From: Thiocystis violacea
GTDB taxonomy: Bacteria > Pseudomonadota > Gammaproteobacteria > Chromatiales > Chromatiaceae
Direction of reading: 5' to 3'
DNA: 64,000 nucleotides
NCBI RefSeq assembly: GCF_016583575.1
Contig: NZ_NRRG01000002.1
Span: 124,001-188,000, forward strand
Below, one piece after another: positions 53,581 through 64,000 of this stretch. Made by a program: the position numbers and the translations under genes. Below the pieces are notes generated by a model. It was not told where the DNA came from and searched no databases. It was given only the letters and a program-made list of their open reading frames with translations. Every line of letters starts with the position of its first letter. Position 1 is the first letter of the stretch.

Positions 53581-54974
53581 GAGACCGATCCCGCCGCCAG
53601 CGTCGCTTCGAGATGACCCTTGACGGCCGCGACCGTCGCTTCCAGCTCGCTACAGCGCGACTCTTTTTCCATCAGTCCTTGCAGGGATGGCGGCTGGGGC
53701 GCCTCGCGACCGATCGCCCGCGTCACCGCCTCGCCGAACTTGGCCGGATGAGCCGTCGCGAGACAGACCGCCTCCGGCAGGCCGCGCGCCGCGCGCACCC
53801 CGACGGCGGTGTGCGGACAGAGGATGTAGCCGCTCGCCCCATGGGTGGAACGGATCTGTTCGAGGGTTTCCTGGTCGGACACCGCCGCCGCGTCGAAATC
53901 GGCCCGGACCTGCTCGTGGCGGTCCGCCGTGACCTCAAGCCGTCCCGTGCGCCGCAGATCCTCCAGCAGGGCGCGCACCCGTTCGGCGTCCCCGTCATGC
54001 AAGTAATAGAGGTAGCGCTCGAAATTGGAGGCGATCTGGATATCCATGGCCGGGCTCAGGGTCTGATATACCTGTTCGCCGACGGCATAGACGCCGGTCT
54101 CGACGAAGCGCGTCAGGATATCGTTGCGGTTGGTGGCGATCACCAGCCGATCGATCGGCAACCCCATGCGCTTGGCGACATAGCCGGCGAAGACGTCGCC
54201 GAAATTGCCGGTCGGCGCCGAGAAGCTCACCCGGCGCTCGGGATCCCCGCCGCTGACGCGCCCCCAAGCGTAAAAATAATAGACCGTCTGAGCCAGGATC
54301 CGCGCCCAGTTGATCGAGTTGACCGCGCCCAACCGGTAGGCGGACTTGAATGGCAGGTCGTTGAAGAGCGACTTGACGATGTCCTGGGCGTCGTCGAAGG
54401 TTCCGCGCACCGCGATGTTGTGCACGTTGGCGTCCAGCACCGTGGTCATCTGGCGTTCCTGGATCGGCGAGACCCGGCCCTTGGGATGCAGGATGAAGAT
54501 CTGGATCCTCTCCTTGCCGCGCACGCCGTATATGGCCGCCGAGCCGGTGTCGCCGGAAGTCGCCCCGATGATGTTGAGGCACCCGCCCTCACGCTCCAGC
54601 AGGTATTCGAACAGGTTCCCCAGGAGTTGCAGGGCCACATCCTTGAAGGCGGCGGTGGGACCGTGGAACAGCTCCAGGATCCGGACGCCACCCGGCTCGA
54701 CCAGGGGCGTGACCTCCGGGTGCGTGAAGGTCGCGTAGGAACGCTCGATCAGCTCACCGAGATCCTCGCGCGCAATGTCCTCGCCGACGAAAAGTGTCGA
54801 CACTTCGAGCGCCAGCTCCTGAAAGCTCAGCGTCGACCAGGCCCGCAGCCGCTCGGGTGCGATCCATGGAATCTCGGTGGGCACCAGCAGACCACCATCC
54901 GTCGCCAGGCCCATCATCACGGCCTGGGAAAAACCGACCGGCGGTATGCCACCACGGGTGCTTGTGTAACGCAT
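53577..54974 (-). CDS. thrC: Threonine synthase
   Basis: A 465-residue pyridoxal-phosphate enzyme that converts O-phosphohomoserine to threonine. MRYTSTRGGIPPVGFSQAV is the usual N-terminus. Lys in HGPTAAFKDVALQLLGN binds the cofactor; GATSGDTGSAAIYGV binds the phosphate, and SAPTGNFGDVFAGYVAKRMG is also conserved. I start at 54974 (MRYTS), one codon after another ATG. It is the first gene of a thrC-cimA pair and divergent from the DUF4212 gene. Confidence 0.96.
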   Translation of the reverse strand: MRYTSTRGGIPPVGFSQAVMMGLATDGGLLVPTEIPWIAPERLRAWSTLSFQELALEVSTLFVGEDIAREDLGELIERSYATFTHPEVTPLVEPGGVRILELFHGPTAAFKDVALQLLGNLFEYLLEREGGCLNIIGATSGDTGSAAIYGVRGKERIQIFILHPKGRVSPIQERQMTTVLDANVHNIAVRGTFDDAQDIVKSLFNDLPFKSAYRLGAVNSINWARILAQTVYYFYAWGRVSGGDPERRVSFSAPTGNFGDVFAGYVAKRMGLPIDRLVIATNRNDILTRFVETGVYAVGEQVYQTLSPAMDIQIASNFERYLYYLHDGDAERVRALLEDLRRTGRLEVTADRHEQVRADFDAAAVSDQETLEQIRSTHGASGYILCPHTAVGVRAARGLPEAVCLATAHPAKFGEAVTRAIGREAPQPPSLQGLMEKESRCSELEATVAAVKGHLEATLAAGSVS

Positions 54975-55386
54975 CATATTCTCTGTGATTGATAGGCTTC
55001 GGATCGTCAACGGTTCGCGGCCGTTCGTTGCGACCCGCCACCAGGGATCAGACTAAGAAAACCCAGGGCGATTGGCAACCGGCCATGAGTCATCAACGGA
55101 CCATCCAACACCCTTTCGATCAAACTTCGGGGCGGCATTGCCAGACGGATTCTCACCCCATGGCGATGGCCAGGCACGTTGACAGCATGGCAAGCGCAAC
55201 CAGACAATGCCGACAATCCGCTTATTCGGCAGATAAAGGCGGATGAATCATAACGAAGATCGAGGGGGCTTCTGCCATGTTCGAACACACCAACCCGCGT
55301 CATCGCGCGGGCGTCTGGTGCTTGCGCCCCGTCACCCCGGAACTTCCCGGCAACCACCGCAACCCTTGCACGGAGTGACACCAAAA
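54975..55386. promoter_or_regulatory. Divergent region between thrC and the acetate-symporter operon, with a candidate promoter
   Basis: TTGACA at 55179-55184 and GACAAT at 55203-55208, 18 bases apart, match a sigma-70-type promoter reading to the right. This would place the start about 170 bases upstream of the DUF4212 ATG. No operator was identified, and the thrC promoter is not assigned. The rest of the gap contains no convincing gene. Confidence 0.4.
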
Positions 55387-55644
55387 ATGACACCTGACAA
55401 GCGCGCGGATTATTGGCGGGCGAATCTTCGCCTTCTAACAATCCTTTTGATCATCTGGTTCATCGTCTCCTACGGCTTCGGCATCCTGCTGGTCGAACCG
55501 CTGAACGCGATCAAGCTGGGCGGTTATCCGCTCGGGTTCTGGTTTGCCCAACAAGGGTCGATTTACGTCTTCGTGGTGCTGATCTTCATCTACGCGGCCT
55601 TGATGAACCGGCTCGACAAAAAATTCGACGTCGAAGAAGACTAG
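55387..55644 (+). CDS. DUF4212 small subunit of a sodium:solute symporter
   Basis: An 85-residue membrane protein with two helices (LRLLTILLIIWFIVSYGFGILLV and SIYVFVVLIFIYAALMNRL) and the NAIKLGGYPLGFWFAQQG loop. It ends in DKKFDVEED. DUF4212 proteins are the small subunit of the adjacent sodium:solute symporter (VC_2705 type). The stop is 12 bases before the large subunit. Start at 55387 precedes the conserved core; an upstream extension to 55243 is unlikely. Confidence 0.92.
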   Translation: MTPDKRADYWRANLRLLTILLIIWFIVSYGFGILLVEPLNAIKLGGYPLGFWFAQQGSIYVFVVLIFIYAALMNRLDKKFDVEED

Positions 55645-55656
55645 GGGGCCGACATC

Positions 55657-57456
55657 ATGACCGAACTCGAACTCTGGACCTATGGCATCGTCGGCTTCAC
55701 CTTCGTGCTCTATATCGGGATCGCGATCTGGGCGCGCGCCAAGACCACGGGCGAATTCTACGTGGCCGGCGGTGGCGTGCATCCCGTGGCCAACGGCATG
55801 GCGACCGCGGCCGACTGGATGTCGGCGGCCTCCTTCATCTCCATGGCCGGCATGATCGCCTTCGGCGGCTACGGCGGCTCCGTCTTTCTGATGGGCTGGA
55901 CCGGCGGCTATGTGCTGCTCGCGCTGCTACTCGCGCCCTATCTGCGCAAGTTCGGCAAGTTCACGGTGCCGGAATTCATCGGCGACCGTTATTACTCCAA
56001 CTCCGCGCGCGTGGTGGCGGTGGTCTGTCTGATCCTGGCCTCGGTGACCTATGTCATCGGTCAGATGACGGGTATCGGCGTGGCCTTCTCGCGCTTCCTG
56101 GGCATCTCCTATGAGATGGGCATCATCGTCGGCATGGGCATCGTCGCGGTCTACGCCATCATGGGCGGCATGAAGGGCATCACCTATACCCAGATCGTGC
56201 AGTACGTGGTACTGATTCTGGCCTATACCATCCCGGCCATCTTCATCGCGCTGACCCTCACCGGCATGCCGATCCCGCAGATCGGACTCGGCGGAACCTA
56301 CCTCGGCGATGGCAGCGGTATCTCGCTGCTCGGCAAGCTCGACCAGGTGGTCACGGATCTCGGCTTCAAGGAATACACCACCCAGGTCATGGGCAGCTCG
56401 CTCAACATGTTCGTCTACACCCTGTCGCTGATGATCGGCACCGCCGGACTGCCGCACGTCATCATCCGATTCTTCACGGTGCCCAAGGTTCGCGACGCGC
56501 GCTACTCCGCCGGTTGGGCGCTGGTCTTCATCGCCCTGCTCTACACGACGGCCCCGGCGGTCGGCGCCATGGCCCGACTGAACCTGATGGATACCATCCA
56601 GATCGGACCGGTCGGCGAGGAAACCGGCAACCTGGTCTATGACGAACGTCCGGACTGGTTCAAGCGCTGGGAGACCACCGGACTGCTCAAGTTCGAGGAC
56701 AAGAACGGCGATGGCCGCGTCCAGTATTACAACGACACCAATCCGGAGTTCGCCGCCAAGGCCGAGGAGTTCGGCTGGAAAGGCAACGAGATGGTAACGG
56801 TCAACAACGACATCATGGTGCTGGCCAACCCGGAGATCGCCGACCTGCCCGCCTGGGTCATCGCCCTGGTGGTCGCCGGCGGTCTCGCCGCCGCGCTCTC
56901 GACGGCGGCCGGTCTGCTGCTGGCCATCTCATCGTCGATCTCGCATGACCTGCTCAAGGGCGTGATGATGCCGAGAATCTCCGAGAAGAACGAGCTGATG
57001 GCCGGACGGCTATCCATGATCGGAGCCATCGTGCTGGCCGGCTATCTGGGCCTCAACCCGCCGGGCTTCGCGGCTGGAACCGTGGCCCTGGCCTTCGGTC
57101 TCGCGGCCTCGTCGATCTTCCCGGCGATCATGCTGGGCATCTTCTCGAAACGGACCAACAACATCGGCGCGATCGCGGGCATGGTGACCGGTATCACGGT
57201 GACCCTGCTGTACGTGTTCCAGCATAAGGGGATCTTCTTCGTCAAGGGCACCGAGTTCCTGATGCCCGAGTTGGGCATGGGGGCCAACTGGTTCCTGGGC
57301 ATCACGCCCGAAGCCTTCGGCGCGATCGGGGCGTTGGCGAACTTCACGGTCGCCATACTCGTCGCCAGCCTCACGGCGCCACCACCCGAGCACATTCAGC
57401 ACTTGGTCGAGGATGTGCGCATCCCGCGTGGAGCCGGCACCGCCACCGCGCACTAA
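55657..57456 (+). CDS. actP-like: Sodium:solute symporter of the VC_2705/ActP group (acetate-type)
   Basis: A 599-residue SSS-family transporter with about 13 helices. N-terminal YVAGGGVHPVANGMATAADWMSAASF and GYGGSVFLMGWTGGY are typical of the DUF4212-associated group, as are LSTAAGLLLAISSSISHDLLKG and GIFSKRTNNIGAIAGM. An acidic extramembrane insertion (about 310-385) is present. The acs gene 3 kb downstream suggests acetate or another short organic acid. The two-subunit form with DUF4212 is common in gammaproteobacteria. A good terminator follows. Confidence 0.92.
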   Translation: MTELELWTYGIVGFTFVLYIGIAIWARAKTTGEFYVAGGGVHPVANGMATAADWMSAASFISMAGMIAFGGYGGSVFLMGWTGGYVLLALLLAPYLRKFGKFTVPEFIGDRYYSNSARVVAVVCLILASVTYVIGQMTGIGVAFSRFLGISYEMGIIVGMGIVAVYAIMGGMKGITYTQIVQYVVLILAYTIPAIFIALTLTGMPIPQIGLGGTYLGDGSGISLLGKLDQVVTDLGFKEYTTQVMGSSLNMFVYTLSLMIGTAGLPHVIIRFFTVPKVRDARYSAGWALVFIALLYTTAPAVGAMARLNLMDTIQIGPVGEETGNLVYDERPDWFKRWETTGLLKFEDKNGDGRVQYYNDTNPEFAAKAEEFGWKGNEMVTVNNDIMVLANPEIADLPAWVIALVVAGGLAAALSTAAGLLLAISSSISHDLLKGVMMPRISEKNELMAGRLSMIGAIVLAGYLGLNPPGFAAGTVALAFGLAASSIFPAIMLGIFSKRTNNIGAIAGMVTGITVTLLYVFQHKGIFFVKGTEFLMPELGMGANWFLGITPEAFGAIGALANFTVAILVASLTAPPPEHIQHLVEDVRIPRGAGTATAH

Positions 57457-57802
57457 AGCGGCGTCTCGACGGTTCGACGCACGGATCAAGCCCCGCTCCG
57501 GCGGGGCTTTTTTTGTTTTGGAGACAGGCCTCATCCTGAAAGACGCAACGAAATCGCCACGTCGAAGCCATTGAAGCCGCCCTCCCGATGGGTCTCGCAC
57601 ACCCGCGATCCATTGACGTCCGCAATGGATTGAATCGCGTCCAGACCGTACCGGACGGGCGCTTTCATGTTTCAATAGTCAGCATAGCGGATGTCGATCG
57701 GGCTCGAAGCACACTGGCCAAGCCTTCGCGGGCGGCGCGGGACGTTGGGCGAGACCAAGCCCAAGAACAGACGTCATGTCAAACAACGGGGGAGTAACCA
57801 CG
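57457..57802. other. Gap after the acetate symporter, including its terminator and the next promoter
   Basis: It holds the terminator at 57488-57514, then about 290 bases in which no gene is supported. The final part should contain the promoter of the cNMP-CBS-DUF294 gene; I could not mark it. Confidence 0.5.
57488..57514 (+). terminator. Rho-independent terminator of the acetate-symporter operon
   Basis: A 9-bp stem (AAGCCCCGC 57488-57496 with GCGGGGCTT 57501-57509), 4-base loop, and a T run (57508-57514), 32 bases after the symporter stop. Confidence 0.9.
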
Positions 57803-59668
57803 ATGGATGTCGAACTGATCGAGATCCAGGAATTCCTGGCCAGCCATCCGCCCTTCGATCAGCTCCCCGAGGAGACCCTGGCGCGTCTGCCAAGACGCCT
57901 GTCGGTGCGCTATTTCCGCCGCGGCACCCCCTTTCCGCCCGAGAAGCCGGAGCAGCCCTGCCTGTACATCCTCCGACGCGGCGCGGTCGAACTGCGCGAC
58001 CCGCAAGGCGAACTGGTCGGCAAGCTGGCCGAGGGCGATCTCTGCGAGATGCATTGCCGCGCGGCCGGGAGCGAGTTCAACTACCTGGGCAACACCGCCG
58101 AGGACACCCTGGTCTATGCCCTGCCCTGTTCGGATCTGGCGGATCTGCGCGCGGGGCACGCGGCCTTTTCGGAGCACTTCGACCAGTCCATCTCGAGCCG
58201 CTTGCGCAAGGCCCTGGATGTGGTGACCGAATCACCCTCGACCGGCACCGGCCTCATGACGGTGCGGGTGCGCGACATGGTCAAGCGCGCGCCCATCTCC
58301 ACCGGCCCCGAGACCAGTATCCGCGAGGCGGCGCGGATCATGTCCGAGCACCATGTCTCCTCGTTGCTGATCATGGACGAAGGGCGACTCGCCGGGATGA
58401 TCACCGACCGCGACCTGCGCGGTCGCTGCGTCGCCGCCGGACTGCCGACGGAGCGGCCGGTGCGCGAGATCATGACCGAGAAGCTGACCACCGTGGACAT
58501 GGAAACGCTCGGCTTCCAGGCCCTGATCACCATGACCCGGCTGAATGTGCATCATCTGCCGGTGCTGGAGAACAATCAGGTCGCGGGGCTCATCTCCTCG
58601 ACCGATCTCACGCGCTTTCAGAGTTCCAATTCCGTCTATCTGGTCGGCGACATCCATCGCGCCGACTCGATCGAAACCCTGGCACGGATCAGCGCGAAAA
58701 TCGGTGAACTCCAGGTCCATCTGATCACCGGCGGAGCCACGGCCAACCAGGTCGGCCAGGCCATCAGCGCCATCACGGACGCCATCACCCTGCGCCTGAT
58801 CGATCTGGCCGAGGCCGACCTCGGCGCTCCACCCGTCCCCTATGCCTGGATCCTGGGCGGATCGCAGGCCCGTCGCGAGCAGTCCTCCCATTCGGATCAG
58901 GACAACGCCCTGCTGATCGCCGACCAGGCCAAGCCGGAAGACGACGCCTATTTCGCCGCGCTCGCCCGATTCGTGAACGAGGGTCTGAACGCCTGCGGTT
59001 TCGTTTATTGCCCAGGCGATGTGATGGCCAGCAATCCCAAATGGCGCCAGCCCCTGCGCATCTGGTACAAGTATTTCGTCAACTGGATCCTCAAGCCCGA
59101 GCCGATGGCCCTGATGCTGTCGAACGTTTTTTTCGACCTGCGCCCGCTGCACGACCCCGAGGGTCTGTGCTCCGAGTTGCAGGAGCGGGTTCTGGAGAAA
59201 TCACGCGCCAACCGCATCTTCATCGCCTACATGGCCGCTAACGCGCTGAAGAACCGACCACCGCTGGGCTTCTTCCGCAACATCGTCCTGATCCAGGGCG
59301 GCGATCACGATCACACCTTCGACATCAAGCATCGCGGGATCGTCCCCATCATCGACCTGGCCCGGGTCTACGCCCTGTCGGCGGGAATCCCGGAGACCAA
59401 CACCATCGAACGGCTACAGGCCGCCGCCGAGCAGGGCGCGCTGAGCAAGGACGGCGCGGCCAACCTGATCGACGCCCTGGAGTTCATCGGCACGCTGCGC
59501 GTGCGCCACCAGGCGCGTCAGTTACGCAATGGCGAGAAGGCGGACAATTTCCTCTCGCCCGATGGCCTGTCCCCACTTGAGCGAGGTCACCTCAAGGAGG
59601 CGTTCCTCTTGATCAACACCATGCAGGAAGCCCTTGGACAGCGTTACCAGGCGGGTCGTTTTGCCTAG
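57803..59668 (+). CDS. cNMP-binding, CBS and DUF294 nucleotidyltransferase protein
   Basis: A 621-residue signalling protein with three parts. An N-terminal cNMP-type domain (about 1-145) has RRGAVELRDPQGELVGKLAEG. Two CBS motifs (about 155-280) include MVKRAPISTGPETSIREAA and IMTEKLTTVDMETL. A DUF294 nucleotidyltransferase domain has GGSQARREQSSHSDQDNALL with the GS and D-x-D-type pattern. The C-terminal DUF294-associated region follows. It may modify or regulate the acetate symporter, beside which such genes often sit. The start at 57803 has a GGGGGAG site; an ATG at 57776 lacks one. Confidence 0.9.
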   Translation: MDVELIEIQEFLASHPPFDQLPEETLARLPRRLSVRYFRRGTPFPPEKPEQPCLYILRRGAVELRDPQGELVGKLAEGDLCEMHCRAAGSEFNYLGNTAEDTLVYALPCSDLADLRAGHAAFSEHFDQSISSRLRKALDVVTESPSTGTGLMTVRVRDMVKRAPISTGPETSIREAARIMSEHHVSSLLIMDEGRLAGMITDRDLRGRCVAAGLPTERPVREIMTEKLTTVDMETLGFQALITMTRLNVHHLPVLENNQVAGLISSTDLTRFQSSNSVYLVGDIHRADSIETLARISAKIGELQVHLITGGATANQVGQAISAITDAITLRLIDLAEADLGAPPVPYAWILGGSQARREQSSHSDQDNALLIADQAKPEDDAYFAALARFVNEGLNACGFVYCPGDVMASNPKWRQPLRIWYKYFVNWILKPEPMALMLSNVFFDLRPLHDPEGLCSELQERVLEKSRANRIFIAYMAANALKNRPPLGFFRNIVLIQGGDHDHTFDIKHRGIVPIIDLARVYALSAGIPETNTIERLQAAAEQGALSKDGAANLIDALEFIGTLRVRHQARQLRNGEKADNFLSPDGLSPLERGHLKEAFLLINTMQEALGQRYQAGRFA

Positions 59669-59725
59669 CCATCGCACCGGCTTCGGCTCCACCGTCCGCG
59701 CGGCGCGCAACCCAGGGAGCCACTG

Positions 59726-60403
59726 ATGTCGTTCCTGCTCGACTGGCGAAGACGCTGGCAGCTTCGGCACGCCCCGGAGAGTTCCCTGCGAACCTATCTG
59801 GAGCACCCCTTTGCGCGGGCGCGGACCGACTACCGCGAATTGGACTATCTGGCCATCGACCTGGAGACGACGGGGCTCGATACCCGTCAGGATCTGATCC
59901 TCAGTGTCGGATACGTCACCCTCCACGGCACCGCCATCGATCTTTCGACCGCCCGTCACCGCGTGGTTCGCATCGATCGCTCCATCCCGGAGGCGAGCGC
60001 GGTGATCCACCAGATCACGGATGATCAGTCGGCGCGAGGCGGCGAGATGGTGGATGTGCTCGAAGAGTTGCTCCAGGTGCTCGCGGGCAAGGTGATGATC
60101 GCCCACCACGCGACCATCGAGCAGGGGTTTCTGTCCAATGCCTGCAAACGCTGCTGGGGCCTGGGACTGCCGATGCGGGTCATCGACACCCAGGTGCTCG
60201 CGCACCGGACCTTCGAGCGCCGCCAGATTCCATTCAAGGCGTCGGATCTACGCCTGCATTCGCTTGGCAACCGCTACAATCTACCCCGCTACGGCGCCCA
60301 CAACGCCTTGAGCGACGCGCTGGCGGCGGCGGAGCTGTTCCTGGCCCAGGCCGCCTATCGCGACGACGGCAAAGGTTTGCCGTTGGCCGATTTCCTCTGT
60401 TGA
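59726..60403 (+). CDS. DnaQ-like 3'-5' exonuclease
   Basis: A 225-residue exonuclease of the DEDDh family: YLAIDLETTGLDTRQD (motif I), KVMIAHHATIEQGFL (motif II) and HNALSDALAAAELFL (motif III with the final H-x4-D). Motif II has Glu where Asp is more common. It probably removes 3' nucleotides from DNA or RNA; the substrate is unknown. It follows the DUF294 gene by 57 bases. This order (cNMP-CBS-DUF294, exonuclease) is familiar near acetate symporter genes, so the three may function together. Confidence 0.9.
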   Translation: MSFLLDWRRRWQLRHAPESSLRTYLEHPFARARTDYRELDYLAIDLETTGLDTRQDLILSVGYVTLHGTAIDLSTARHRVVRIDRSIPEASAVIHQITDDQSARGGEMVDVLEELLQVLAGKVMIAHHATIEQGFLSNACKRCWGLGLPMRVIDTQVLAHRTFERRQIPFKASDLRLHSLGNRYNLPRYGAHNALSDALAAAELFLAQAAYRDDGKGLPLADFLC

Positions 60404-60550
60404 GGCCGATACTTTATGTATCCTACCTAGATACTCGCTTGTTCGACGGTTTAGTATTATCGACGCTGACCGGCCGCCGGGACCGAGGCTCTCGTCTTGC
60501 GCCGCGCCGGCTCTTACACCACACCATCCAGAATCGAGGAGATGACATCC

Positions 60551-62497
<1,947 letters not shown>

Positions 62498-62520
62498 GGG
62501 CTCGGATCCGGCTTGGCCTG

Positions 62521-62555
62521 GGATGCCTGGCGCGCATGCGTCGCGCCAGGCATCC
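62521..62555 (+). terminator. Strong hairpin after acs
   Basis: A perfect 14-bp stem (GGATGCCTGGCGCG 62521-62534 with its complement 62542-62555), 7-base loop, 24 bases after the stop. No long T tract follows. Confidence 0.65.
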
Positions 62556-62733
62556 TACCGCTTACCAGGGTTCCTTCCAGATCGCCTGGAACGGCGCGGG
62601 CCGCGCCTTACTGGTCATACGTCCAGTTACAAGGGATTTTCAGATATCGCAAGGGACTTCATCCTGACCCTCGCCGTTCGGTGATCGGCGTCGAATCAGG
62701 TCGTTTTCATATTTCCATCGTACGAGGTTCGGT

Positions 62734-63567
62734 TTGTCTGCAAATTTTCGAGTTGGAGTTTTCGTCGACGCGGAGAATGTGCGTTACAACGGTGGCTATC
62801 AGATGCGTTACGACGTACTGCGTCGATTCGCGGGACGCGAGAATGGCGTCCTTCAGCGTCTGAACACCTACATGGCCTTCGATGCCGAACGGGCACGCGA
62901 GGATTCGGAATACAAGAAGAAGGCTCAGACCTATCAGCAAATGGTCCGTGATTTCGGTTGGAAGATCACGGTCAAGGAAGTCCGCCGTTATACCGACGAG
63001 GCCGGCAATGTCACCACCAAGGCCAACGCGGATCTGGACATGGCGGTGGACGCGATGCTCCAGGCGGACAAATTGGACCAAGTCCTGCTTGTCACTGGCG
63101 ATGGCGATTTCATTCAGGTCGTCAATGCCCTGCAAAACAAGGGCTGTCGGGTGGAGCTGATCGGCTTCAAGAACGTCTCGCGCCAGCTTCAGCGGGAAGT
63201 GGACGCCTTCTATTCCGGTTTCCTGATCCCGGATCTGCTCCCCATCGCCTACGAGCCCCGCAACGAGTGGGCCAAGCCGGGATCCTGCGTTCGCGGTGTC
63301 TGTACCAAGTGGTTCGCCGACAAGGGCTACGGCTTCCTGCGGATCATGCAGAACATCTCTCCGAACCTCTGGATCACCGATCCACGCGAGGGGAATTCAC
63401 CCTATGCGAGCGTCTTTTGTCATGTCAACGAACTCGCCGAGGACGTGACCGAGGACTTGCTCATGAACCGTGAAACGGTGCTGGAGTTTTACGTCAACGA
63501 AAGCGAACAGAAGGATAATGGACTGGTCGCGAACAATGTGAGGCTCGCGTTTTCGGTCAATCGATAA
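62734..63567 (+). CDS. NYN-domain nuclease fused to a cold-shock-like domain
   Basis: A 277-residue two-domain protein. The N-terminal NYN/PIN-type domain (about 1-165) has VGVFVDAENVRYNG (first Asp), ADLDMAVDAML and LLVTGDGDFIQVVNAL (third Asp). The C-terminal domain (about 180-277) has GVCTKWFADKGYGFL, like the RNP1-type motif of cold-shock domains, and ASVFCHVNEL. It probably binds RNA and may cleave it. The start is a TTG at 62734, since no ATG or GTG precedes the conserved segment. A ribosome-like GAGG lies about 7 bases before it. Confidence 0.82.
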   Translation: MSANFRVGVFVDAENVRYNGGYQMRYDVLRRFAGRENGVLQRLNTYMAFDAERAREDSEYKKKAQTYQQMVRDFGWKITVKEVRRYTDEAGNVTTKANADLDMAVDAMLQADKLDQVLLVTGDGDFIQVVNALQNKGCRVELIGFKNVSRQLQREVDAFYSGFLIPDLLPIAYEPRNEWAKPGSCVRGVCTKWFADKGYGFLRIMQNISPNLWITDPREGNSPYASVFCHVNELAEDVTEDLLMNRETVLEFYVNESEQKDNGLVANNVRLAFSVNR

Positions 63568-63593
63568 AGACTGCGACATAGGAAAGGCCGCCA

Positions 63594-64000
63594 ATGTCAA
63601 CGGATCAAGCCAAGATCAAACCATCTGGACTGGCCTGGCGACTGGTCAAGGATCAATTGCTCTCCGAGCAGCAGATGCTTGACGCCTATCAGGAGGCCAT
63701 GACCCAGGGGCGAGCCTTCGTGCGTCATCTGGTCGAGCAGAAGCTGCTCGACAGCCGCCGGATCGCCATCGCGGCCTCGCATGAATTCGGTGTCCCCCTG
63801 CTTGATCTCGGTGCCTTCGAACCGAGCAACCTGCCACTCAATCTGGTCGACGAGCGCCTGATCAGCAAGCACCGGGCGCTGCCACTCCTGCGCCGCGGCA
63901 ACCGTCTCTTCCTAGCACTCTCCGACCCCACCAACGATCAGGCGCTTGAGGAGATCCGCTTCAATACGGGTCTCGCCACCGACGCCATCCTGGTCGAGGA
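63594..64000 (+). CDS. pilB: Type IV pilus assembly ATPase PilB-like (N-terminus only)
   Basis: The first 135 codons of a PilB/GspE-family protein cut by the window end. They begin MSTDQAKIKPSGLAW and contain the N-terminal domain pattern KDQLLSEQQMLDAYQEA, LVEQKLLDSRRIAIAASHEFGVPLLDL, and LISKHRALPLLRRGNRLFLALSDP. The ATPase core is outside the window, so PilB rather than GspE is inferred from the segment type. A pilus motor gene here would fit the Pil-Chp-like set at 34.9-42.0 kb. Confidence 0.85.
   Translation, partial: MSTDQAKIKPSGLAWRLVKDQLLSEQQMLDAYQEAMTQGRAFVRHLVEQKLLDSRRIAIAASHEFGVPLLDLGAFEPSNLPLNLVDERLISKHRALPLLRRGNRLFLALSDPTNDQALEEIRFNTGLATDAILVE

Overview
The window looks like a GC-rich gammaproteobacterial chromosome, most likely a purple sulfur bacterium of the Chromatiaceae. 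The best single clue is the cytochrome c' at 3205-3666, whose mature sequence resembles the Allochromatium vinosum protein as I remember it. The DUF4212/acetate-symporter pair, Na+-pumping oxaloacetate decarboxylase, Pil-Chp genes and coding style also fit. The species assignment is inference. I see no rRNA, prophage, insertion sequence or bona fide CRISPR array. One tRNA gene, tRNA-Ser(CGA), is present.

Layout. 1-2.3 kb: queuosine operon queC-queD-queE with stop/start overlaps; its QueD is a three-domain fusion. 2.4-6.3 kb: cytochrome b561-like protein, cytochrome c', and a LemA/M48 protease pair. 6.5-15.7 kb: tRNA-Ser, a cNMP-binding protein, a lone TRAP binding protein, an MFS transporter, an ADP-ribosylglycohydrolase beside a GTTTCAATCC-type repeat cluster, YaeQ and oadGAB. 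15.8-24.1 kb: 5'-nucleotidase, a solitary XRE regulator beside a broken gene, NhaD-like antiporter plus UspA, transaldolase and an HD hydrolase. 24.2-30.4 kb: a Ter-type stress island, DUF475/TerC facing two von Willebrand A proteins, a PP2C phosphatase with an Ig-like domain and a zinc-ribbon kinase. 30.4-34.2 kb: lnt, an LpxH-like phosphoesterase and argG.

34.3-45.8 kb is the most unusual region. Reading along the minus strand it runs: MIF-type tautomerase, lycopene cyclase (crtY), beta-carotene cleavage enzyme (blh), a microbial rhodopsin, then a Pil-Chp-like chemosensory set (two-domain response regulator, PilH-like regulator, CheW/PilI, PilJ-like receptor, ChpA-like kinase) and a secreted COG4315 protein. 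The rhodopsin keeps the retinal lysine (K230), helix-G Asp226 and helix-F pocket residues, but has Tyr90 where proton-pumping rhodopsins carry the helix-C aspartate. It therefore does not look like a standard proton pump. Its position suggests light input to type IV pilus motility, which is inference. A pilB-like gene begins at the right edge.

46-55 kb: PQQ-type sugar dehydrogenase, DUF971, ferrochelatase, hemerythrin, a TrkA-domain potassium channel, and citramalate/isopropylmalate synthase overlapping thrC. 55.4-62.5 kb: an acetate block (DUF4212 plus ActP-like symporter, a cNMP-CBS-DUF294 protein, a DnaQ-like exonuclease, acs). 62.7-64 kb: a NYN nuclease fused to a cold-shock-like domain, then pilB (partial).
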